Source: an uncultured Christensenellaceae bacterium (GTDB taxonomy: Bacteria; Bacillota; Clostridia; Christensenellales; CAG-314). From it: a stretch of 64,000 nt of DNA. The stretch lies in contig CAJUIV010000001.1 in assembly GCA_910586905.1 (NCBI GenBank), forward strand, positions 42,450 to 106,449. The letters run 5' to 3'. The notes beneath the pieces are model-generated. The model was given only the letters and a program-made list of their open reading frames with translations. It searched no databases and was not told the origin of the DNA. This document shows positions 58,296 through 64,000 of this stretch, one piece after another; position 1 is the stretch's first letter; every line of letters starts with the position of its first letter. The translations under genes and the position numbers were made by a program.

Positions 58296-58328
58296 CAAAA
58301 CTTCTCATTATTCTTTTTTAGCTTATAA

Positions 58329-58358
58329 ATAATACCCCCCCCCGTATCCTATTGTCAA
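58329..58358 (-). promoter_or_regulatory. Glucan-operon promoter with a nine-G spacer tract
   Basis: On the minus strand TTGACA (58358-58353), an 18-base spacer and TATTAT (58334-58329). Nine consecutive G (58343-58335) form the half of the spacer next to the -10. Slippage in the tract would change spacer length. Confidence 0.7.
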
Positions 58359-58501
58359 CACATTTCGATATAAAAATATTTTTTATCGGTTTGTTCATTT
58401 TTGAGCCTTTAAAATGACCAGTTATAGCTGTTTTTAGACATTTTTTTCTAAAAGTGTGGAAAAACTTGCAAAAGTTTTTTGGTAAAAAATCAAAATAGGG
58501 G

Positions 58502-58530
58502 TTGAATTCATCCTATCTTTATGATAGTAT
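58502..58530 (+). promoter_or_regulatory. Promoter of the orphan antitoxin gene
   Basis: TTGAAT (58502-58507), a 17-base spacer and TAGTAT (58525-58530). The rest of 58360-58500 is AT-rich without other signals. Confidence 0.55.
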
Positions 58531-58613
58531 ATAGTATGTGAAATTCCAGCTACAAAGATACCGAACGCGCTTCGGAAGTATAAAAAGTAAAATTTAAAGC
58601 AAGGAGATAATTT

Positions 58614-58838
58614 ATGCTAATCGACAGCAATCAAATAATATCTATGACGGAAGCGAATCAAAACTTTTCCAAAGTCGTAAGACAAGCGGAAGAAAACGGA
58701 TGCGTGGTTATATTCAAAAACAATAAACCGAAATTCGTTTTGTTAGATATAGAAGCCATGCGTATCGCAATGCCCGAAAGCGACGACAGGCTGGACAAAG
58801 CCGCGAAAAAAGAAATAAACCGCGCAAAGTGGCTTTAA
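58614..58838 (+). CDS. Phd/YefM-family antitoxin, orphan
   Basis: A 74-residue protein. The N-terminal SMTEANQNFSKVVRQAEENG and KNNKPKFVLLDIEAM are typical of Phd/YefM DNA-binding antitoxins. No toxin gene (RelE, Doc or YoeB) follows; the next gene is an SDR dehydrogenase. Such solitary members occur widely in Clostridia and may act as regulators. AAGGAG precedes the ATG. Confidence 0.88.
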   Translation: MLIDSNQIISMTEANQNFSKVVRQAEENGCVVIFKNNKPKFVLLDIEAMRIAMPESDDRLDKAAKKEINRAKWL

Positions 58839-58916
58839 CTTTAAAACGCGTCGAAATCAAAACGTACATTTGACGCCTTTCCGTATAAAAAACAAATAAT
58901 CGGGAATAATTAAAAT

Positions 58917-59690
58917 ATGAAAATAGCCGTAGTTACGGGCGCGTCCAGCGGATTGGGCAAAGCCTTTGCATTGAAATTGGATAAACTGAGTTTCGACGAG
59001 ATATGGGGAGTCGCCCTCGACAAAGAAGGGCTGGAAGAAACGGCTTCGCTTATGAAAACGCCTCTCAAAATTTTTGCCGTAGACCTTACCGCCGACGGAG
59101 TAGACGTTATAAAAGCCGCGTTGGAAGAACAAAAACCCGACGTCAAATGGCTTGTAAACGCAAGCGGTTTCGGCAAATTCGGCAGATACGACGAAATACC
59201 CGTAGAACACAGCGCAAATATGATTCGCTTAAACTGCGAATCTTTGGTCAGAATGACGGAATACTGTCTGCCGTATATGAAAGCCGGCGCCAAAATAGCG
59301 GAGTTCAGTTCGGTTGCCGCGTTTCAACCCACACCTTATCAAAACGTTTACGCCGCTACAAAAGCGTTTGTGCATAGCTACGCGAGAGCTTTAAACGTCG
59401 AACTTAAACCCCGTAAAATAACCGTTTGCGCCGTATGCCCTTTTTGGACGCGTTCAAAATTTTTCGACAGAGCGGAGTGTACGGACAGTAAAGTCGTTAT
59501 AAACTACGCCGCCATGTACGAGCCGCAGGAAGTAGTCGACAAAGCTTTTAAAGATATTATAAAAGGTAAAGATATATCGATTTGCGGATTTATCGCGCGC
59601 AGTCAAGTGCGGATGGTAAAAATCGTACCTACCAAAGCGGTTATGAAAACGTGGGTAAAACAGCAAAAATTCAATAAACGTTATAAGTAA
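58917..59690 (+). CDS. Short-chain dehydrogenase/reductase
   Basis: 257 residues. It has the cofactor motif TGASSGLG (about 7-14), NASG (about 80), a catalytic Ser (EFSSVAAFQ) and YAATK (about 145-149). The C-terminal part is basic and ends KQQKFNKRYK, suggesting membrane association as in some SDRs of lipid metabolism. The substrate is unknown. The ribosome site is weak. A terminator follows at 59706-59732. Confidence 0.9.
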   Translation: MKIAVVTGASSGLGKAFALKLDKLSFDEIWGVALDKEGLEETASLMKTPLKIFAVDLTADGVDVIKAALEEQKPDVKWLVNASGFGKFGRYDEIPVEHSANMIRLNCESLVRMTEYCLPYMKAGAKIAEFSSVAAFQPTPYQNVYAATKAFVHSYARALNVELKPRKITVCAVCPFWTRSKFFDRAECTDSKVVINYAAMYEPQEVVDKAFKDIIKGKDISICGFIARSQVRMVKIVPTKAVMKTWVKQQKFNKRYK

Positions 59691-59705
59691 CGACAGCGAT
59701 TTTAC

Positions 59706-59732
59706 GCCTTCTGTATAAGAAGGCTTTTTTTT
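59706..59732 (+). terminator. SDR gene terminator
   Basis: GCCTTC/GAAGGC hairpin with eight T. Confidence 0.85.
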
Positions 59733-59782
59733 CGCTCAAAAGTTAACGCGGCGTTCGGTTTTATTTTTTATCGTCAACAATA

Positions 59783-59811
59783 TTGTTTTGTACCGTCCGA
59801 TATGTTATAAT
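59783..59811 (+). promoter_or_regulatory. Candidate promoter of the metallophosphoesterase gene
   Basis: TTGTTT (59783-59788), a 17-base spacer and TATAAT (59806-59811), within the first copy of a tandem duplication. The leader to 60047 would be about 230 bases. Confidence 0.5.
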
Positions 59812-59975
59812 TAAGCAGTTAAATGGATTTATCCGACCTTACCTGGTTTTAATTACATCGTAAAACGTTTAATTGGGTTTTACCGAAACTAACATCATTG
59901 TTTTACGATATAATTAAGTAATCAAATAGGTTTAACTGAACGTAACTTATTTTAATTACATCGTATCACGCTTAA
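59803..59975. repeat. Imperfect tandem duplication, period about 103 bp
   Basis: TATAATTAAG..., AATGGATTTA/AATAGGTTTA, TTTTAATTACATCGTA and ACG(T/C)TTAAT recur in the same order about 103 bases apart (for example AATTACATCG at 59851 and 59954). The copies are diverged. Only the first has a well-spaced -35/-10 pair. Confidence 0.65.
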
Positions 59976-60046
59976 TGCGTTATATTTTTAATATTATTTT
60001 AGTATAAGGCATTATTAAGCATAAATATTTTTAGGAGATAATCCCC

Positions 60047-61813
60047 ATGATAAAAAACCTCAAAAAACACTGGCTGGCAGTAGTATCGGTAGCTTACAGT
60101 TTGATAGTCGCGCTGTTTTGGCTGGCGCTGAGAGTAAACTGGAGCGGCATTTCAAAACAGTTCGGCGCGGATACCGACCGTTCTTTTTTTATAATGGAAA
60201 CGCCGCTTCTTATTTGTATATTTTTGTGGCTTGCGTTTATTTACGCGGCTGTCGCGTCTTTTTTATGGAGCGGCAAAAAGAAAGCGCCGTTTATTGTATC
60301 GCTTGCCGTAAGCTTTGTGTTTACAATAGGAATAATAGTCGTAGTAACTATGGGCGCTAAAGATTATCTGCGTTTTATACTTCCGGCATTCGGAGAATCG
60401 CTGTTAATAGCGACGTGTCTTGCCGCATTCGGACTGCTGTTATTTTTTCCTCCGCAGGGAAAAGGAAAACTTTGCACGACGTTAAAATGCGTAACGCTGG
60501 GAATAGCTATACTGGGAACGGTGCTTGTGGCGTTCGACGTAAAAGCAAACTACTTTACTTACGAAGCCGTCGTTTATGCCGTGGAAGACGACTATCAAAT
60601 AGTGTTTTCCACCAACGACGAAAGTCTTGCCTGGGTTGAAGTAGACGGCAAGAAATACTACGATTTGTACGCCGGCAGCCGAAAATCGAAAGACCTTGTA
60701 CATAAAGTTACCGTTCCTCAAAAGGAACTTGACCAAGCGGGCGGATACACTATCGGCGCGCAAACGATGATTTACCGAGGGCCTTTCGGCGGATATAAGG
60801 GCAAACCCTTTACGAAAAAATACGACTTTCGGCCGGTGAATTCGTCGGACGGACTAATCTACTATTCTATGAGCGACGTACACGGTTCGCGAAAGGGCGC
60901 CCGTCTTGCCGCCGAAAACGTTAAAGATATGGACTTTTTGGTTATTTTGGGCGATTCGTACACTCTTATCGACAGCGAATACGACGCTCAGTTTACCAAT
61001 CTGCTTGCCGGCGACGTTACCAAAGGCGAATTTCCCGTTGTGTACGCGCGCGGAAACCACGAAATAAAAGGCAAATACGCGGAAGATTTGCACAAATACG
61101 TCGGTTCGAAAAACGGTAATTTTTACTACGAATTTACGTTCGGCAACTACGACGGAGGAAATAAAGACGTTTTCGGTATCACTCTGGACATAGGAGAAGA
61201 CCACGACGACGATTGGTGGGAATACTACGATACCGCGCAATTCGAACTTTACCAGGCGGAACAAACCGCAATGCTTGAAAATATCCGCGATAACGGCAAA
61301 AACGACGGGTTCAAATACACGGTGGTTTGCTGTCATATTCCTATACAGTTTGTAAACGCAAGACATAACCACGAAACGGTAAAAAAGGTTTGGACTTCTT
61401 TGCTTAACGAAATTCAACCGGATTTATGCATATACGGACATCAGCATGAATTATACCCGTTTTTGACCGACGACGAATTCGGTAACAAACTTACCGTAAA
61501 TACGCCTGCAGACGGCGATTCGGATTCCGCTTACTTAACGTACAACTCACAGTTTAAACCGAACAAAACTTACTCCGGCTACGTAACCGATTACAATTTC
61601 AACGGCTTTATAGTAGGACGCCGCGGAAACGCTCAAACGGATAAAGTAGGCGCGTTAAATACGAAAGACCATATCGGAATGGAAACCCGAGTCGACTTTG
61701 CTAACGGTTGGCAAACTCATATTTATTGGAACTCCAAAGGCGAAAAAGTTTCGGTATACAACCCGTTCGTAGACGGCGAAGCTAAAACCGAATTTAAAAC
61801 AAAACTCAAATAG
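60047..61813 (+). CDS. Membrane-anchored calcineurin-like metallophosphoesterase
   Basis: 588 residues. Four or five N-terminal TM helices (about 10-175), a beta-rich extracytoplasmic linker (about 180-265), then a metallophosphatase domain. The domain motifs are DVHG (about 277), LGDS (about 303), GNHE (about 339), CCHIPI and GHQHE (about 463), the complete dimetal set apart from Ser after GD. By topology it acts outside the membrane; the substrate could be a nucleotide, phospholipid or phosphoester. AGGAG precedes the ATG. Confidence 0.88.
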   Translation: MIKNLKKHWLAVVSVAYSLIVALFWLALRVNWSGISKQFGADTDRSFFIMETPLLICIFLWLAFIYAAVASFLWSGKKKAPFIVSLAVSFVFTIGIIVVVTMGAKDYLRFILPAFGESLLIATCLAAFGLLLFFPPQGKGKLCTTLKCVTLGIAILGTVLVAFDVKANYFTYEAVVYAVEDDYQIVFSTNDESLAWVEVDGKKYYDLYAGSRKSKDLVHKVTVPQKELDQAGGYTIGAQTMIYRGPFGGYKGKPFTKKYDFRPVNSSDGLIYYSMSDVHGSRKGARLAAENVKDMDFLVILGDSYTLIDSEYDAQFTNLLAGDVTKGEFPVVYARGNHEIKGKYAEDLHKYVGSKNGNFYYEFTFGNYDGGNKDVFGITLDIGEDHDDDWWEYYDTAQFELYQAEQTAMLENIRDNGKNDGFKYTVVCCHIPIQFVNARHNHETVKKVWTSLLNEIQPDLCIYGHQHELYPFLTDDEFGNKLTVNTPADGDSDSAYLTYNSQFKPNKTYSGYVTDYNFNGFIVGRRGNAQTDKVGALNTKDHIGMETRVDFANGWQTHIYWNSKGEKVSVYNPFVDGEAKTEFKTKLK

Positions 61814-61833
61814 TACTTTTAGACGAAAATAAA

Positions 61834-61866
61834 GGCGTCCGCATTTGCGGACGCCTAAATTTTTTG
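61834..61866. terminator. Bidirectional terminator
   Basis: GGCGTCCGC/GCGGACGCC with a 4-base loop and T/A flanks. It serves the phosphoesterase and the convergent lipoprotein. Confidence 0.85.
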
Positions 61867-61886
61867 AAGAGAAATTTTTATGAAAA

Positions 61887-62654
61887 TTATTTTTCAAAAG
61901 CGGACTTCAAAAGCGAGAAGTAATCCCACATATCCGTCCAAGTAGCGCCGGTTTTAACGCCGTTCTTATCAACTAATTCGTTGTCGAGTTTAGCGTCGGT
62001 AGCGCTGTTATCCGTAACTTTGAAATCTTCTTTTTTAGCCGCGCCGTCAAAACCGTTTTCTACGACATAGTCGCATGTAGCTTTTACGTTGGCTTTCCAA
62101 CCGAGAGCGTTAGTGGCGGGAGTTCCCCAATAGTTGTTTTGCGTTTTGAGAAGCGCTTTAGCGTTGAGAATATCCGTCTTTTCGCCGTCTGCAAGAACAA
62201 CTTTCACTTCGTTTTTAGCAACAGCTTCGAAATACTTTTCGCAGTTAGCTTCGTCGGCAAAGAATTCGAGCATGGTTTTCGTTCCTACCATATATCCTTT
62301 GGAAACGCCTTCTACTTCCGTTCCGTCGTATACCATAGTTACGTCGCCGAATTTAACGGTTTTGTAAAAATGAGCCGTCGCGGGCGAGCCGTGGTTCAAA
62401 TATTTACCTTCTACCGTATATCCTTCGATTGCGTTTTCCGCTTTAACGTAAGTAGGTAAACAAGCCTCGTCTAAATCCGCGGATACTAAACTGTCGCCAA
62501 GACGAACTACCGTCGCTTTGCCGACATAACCTTTTCCGTGTACAAGACCATAGGCAGTTTTCGTTTCTTCTTGTGCGCAGGATGCGAGTAAAATTACCGA
62601 CAAAGCCATAACGCAAGCAAGAACTACTACCAAAAGTTTTGCATGTTTTTTCAT
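61887..62654 (-). CDS. Lipoprotein with FMN-binding-like repeat, unknown function
   Basis: 255 residues. A signal peptide with lipobox LASC (about 22-26) precedes a mature part with GLVHGKGYVGKATVVRLGDS, which resembles extracellular FMN-binding-type or pheromone-precursor lipoproteins of Firmicutes. I do not see the flavin-attachment motif (S/T-G-A-T/S), so cofactor binding is unlikely. Expressed from a leader with a nine-G tract beside a TATTAT box. AAGGAG precedes the ATG. Confidence 0.72.
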   Translation of the reverse strand: MKKHAKLLVVVLACVMALSVILLASCAQEETKTAYGLVHGKGYVGKATVVRLGDSLVSADLDEACLPTYVKAENAIEGYTVEGKYLNHGSPATAHFYKTVKFGDVTMVYDGTEVEGVSKGYMVGTKTMLEFFADEANCEKYFEAVAKNEVKVVLADGEKTDILNAKALLKTQNNYWGTPATNALGWKANVKATCDYVVENGFDGAAKKEDFKVTDNSATDAKLDNELVDKNGVKTGATWTDMWDYFSLLKSAFEK

Positions 62655-62709
62655 GTCTTTTTTCTCCTTTTTTTATTGATTTGGCTTATAGCCGCTGATA
62701 TTTTAATCA

Positions 62710-62730
62710 ATAATACCCCCCCCCGTCAAG
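62710..62730 (-). promoter_or_regulatory. Nine-G tract next to a TATTAT box
   Basis: On the minus strand TTGAC is followed directly by nine G (62724-62716) and TATTAT (62715-62710). The same G9-TATTAT junction is present in the glucan-operon promoter, but here the -35-like TTGAC is too close for a standard promoter. Confidence 0.5.
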
Positions 62731-62906
62731 TGTTTTGCCGTTAAATTACGTTATGCAATTTTTATAATAGTATAAATAGATTTATATTTTGTCGAAAATT
62801 CCGTTCCTTAACGCACAAAAAAAAACCGCTTTAAAAACGGTTTTAAATGTTTGGTTTTTACGGGCGCTATTTAATGTGATTGTAATGGGTTTCGAACCGC
62901 ATTATA

Positions 62907-62941
62907 AAACACGCGGATTCAAATCAAATCCGCGTGTTTTT
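62907..62941. terminator. Terminator after degV-like gene
   Basis: AAACACGCGGATT pairs with AATCCGCGTGTTT around a 7-base loop, with a T-run on the plus strand and a weaker one on the minus strand. A second small hairpin (ACCGC...GCGGT-like, about 62825-62845) lies nearby. Confidence 0.75.
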
Positions 62942-62945
62942 ACCG

Positions 62946-63824
62946 TTATTGTTCGAGAGGTATCGGCCGTTTGTCGGCGACGAATATAACGCCTATCGTA
63001 CCGGGCCCGCAATGCGCTCCTATAACCGGACCTACTATTTGCCGCACGATTTTCGCTTCGGGACGTTTTTCTTTTATCATTTCTGCAAGCGCGTCGCCTT
63101 CTTCGGGACAATCGGCGTCCACTATATACACGTTATAATCCGTCCCCGTCAGTTCTTCGATGACTTTGTCGGCTATCTTTCTTAAAGCTTTGCGCTTACC
63201 GGTTATCTTTTCATATACTTTCAAGCTGCCTTTTTCGTCTATTGTCAAAACGGGTTTTAACGACAAAAGCGTTCCCGCGAACGCCGCTACTCCCGAGAGT
63301 CTTCCGCCGCGTTTTAGATGCATCAAGTCGTCTACTACAAAGTATACTGCTACTCGATTTGTAAAATCCGAAAGTTTTGCTATTATCTCTTCGTCGCTTG
63401 CCCCGTTATTTTTAAGCTCGGCCGCGTACTCCATTTGAATGCCGGCTCCCAAACTTATGGAATTGGTATTAAAGACCGTACATTTTCGTTCGGGATACTT
63501 TTCTTTAAGCGTTTTAAGCGCTGTATTAAGATGGTCGAAAGTTCCGCTCATGGCGTGAGAAAAACTGACGTAAAGTACGTCCTCTCCCTTTCTAAAATAC
63601 GGTTCCAGTATTTCAACGTATTCTTCGGGGTTTAGAGCCATCGTTTTCGGAATTTCTCCCCCGCGAACCGCGTCGTAAAATTTACGGAAATCGGTGTTTA
63701 AACCGAGATCGTAATAGTATTCTTCCCCTCCGTAAGAAAAGGGCATTTTTATATAGTCTACGTTAAGTTCCTGTTGTCTTTTATACCAAAGTTCGCCGTC
63801 GGCATCTATAATCAATACACTCAT
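62946..63824 (-). CDS. DegV family fatty-acid-binding protein
   Basis: 292 residues. DegV proteins bind a fatty-acid chain and serve as the FakB subunit of fatty-acid kinase in Firmicutes. Motifs: SFSHAMSGTFDHLNTA (Ser-containing acyl-phosphate loop), VFNTNSISLGAGIQ, VYFVVDDLMHLKRGGRLSG and the C-terminal GPVIGAHCGPGTIGV. All are intact. The opening lacks the usual short DSGCDL motif, replaced by DADGELW. GGAGGTAA precedes the ATG at 63824. No FakA-type gene is in the window. Confidence 0.92.
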   Translation of the reverse strand: MSVLIIDADGELWYKRQQELNVDYIKMPFSYGGEEYYYDLGLNTDFRKFYDAVRGGEIPKTMALNPEEYVEILEPYFRKGEDVLYVSFSHAMSGTFDHLNTALKTLKEKYPERKCTVFNTNSISLGAGIQMEYAAELKNNGASDEEIIAKLSDFTNRVAVYFVVDDLMHLKRGGRLSGVAAFAGTLLSLKPVLTIDEKGSLKVYEKITGKRKALRKIADKVIEELTGTDYNVYIVDADCPEEGDALAEMIKEKRPEAKIVRQIVGPVIGAHCGPGTIGVIFVADKRPIPLEQ

Positions 63825-64000
63825 ATTTACGTTACCTCCCAAACGGTTAAATACGGTTTGACTTCTGAAATTTGAAACGCGCTTTGCGCGTAGGTTTTAT
63901 TTTAACATATTTTTCAGCTATAATACAATAGTTTTTTTGATTTAACGTTCTTTTTTAGTCGATTTTATCCTTTCACGGACGAAATATTAACTTTCATTAT

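Noticed and set aside
62710..62730. Calling TTGAC-G9-TATTAT a working sigma-A promoter
   Set aside because: The -35-like and -10 boxes are only about 9 bases apart, so it is reported only as a G-tract site of interest.

Overview
The window looks like the chromosome of a low-GC, Gram-positive (monoderm), endospore-forming member of the Clostridia. This is an inference from a complete gerA-gerB-gerC germinant-receptor operon, strong GGAGG ribosome sites, lipobox lipoproteins, a TOBE-containing MsmK-type sugar ATPase, Ger(x)C, DUF951 and DegV proteins, and two yybP-ykoY manganese riboswitches. I cannot name the genus.

Layout. 1-3700: a manganese riboswitch drives a Ca/Na-type exchanger and mntP, followed by a convergent flippase-like membrane protein. 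4250-15007: a tRNA-Ser(CGA) gene whose last 31 bases are duplicated at 14977-15007. Between the copies sits a 10.7-kb integrated element: a tyrosine integrase, divergent repressor/early promoter, small early genes, an HTH replication protein, two large surface proteins, a Lys/Thr-rich basic protein, a Zot/pI-like ATPase and an acidic-tailed protein. It resembles a filamentous-phage (inovirus-like) prophage, but I find no rolling-circle initiator and no classical small coat gene. It carries three unusual features. (1) A textbook -1 frameshift signal adds a C-terminal membrane anchor to a surface protein. (2) Five gene-boundary copies of a double-hairpin unit have exactly conserved 45- or 56-base spacings. 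(3) A consensus minus-strand promoter starts at the foot of a folded non-coding region, a candidate origin or ncRNA. A long bulged hairpin follows the last gene.

15000-25900: accessory-flavoured chromosome with a PTP-type phosphatase, a broken HD-domain gene, a secreted protein, a GrpB remnant, a large hybrid histidine kinase, a YbjN-like/membrane pair, DUF3737, a tiny zinc-ribbon protein whose RBS lies in a hairpin, murC, and two small HTH regulators. 25900-34540: rpmE, an SPFH protein under a second manganese riboswitch, nagA, an ABC-2 exporter, phosphoglucomutase, M18 aminopeptidase and a RimK-like ligase. 34600-47950: the ger operon, signal peptidase, DUF951, a hydrolase-like protein, rlmH, CPBP protease, MBL hydrolase, GPH transporter, ychF with an in-frame GNAT remnant behind it, and uppP. 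48200-58300: an alpha-glucan uptake locus (starch-binding lipoprotein, binding protein, two permeases, GH13 lipoprotein, and a separately promoted, unusually long MsmK-like ATPase). 58600-64000: an orphan antitoxin, SDR, membrane metallophosphoesterase, lipoprotein and DegV.

Most start sites were chosen from visible ribosome binding sites; several are TTG or GTG. Promoters, terminators and RNA folds were read by eye and not computed.
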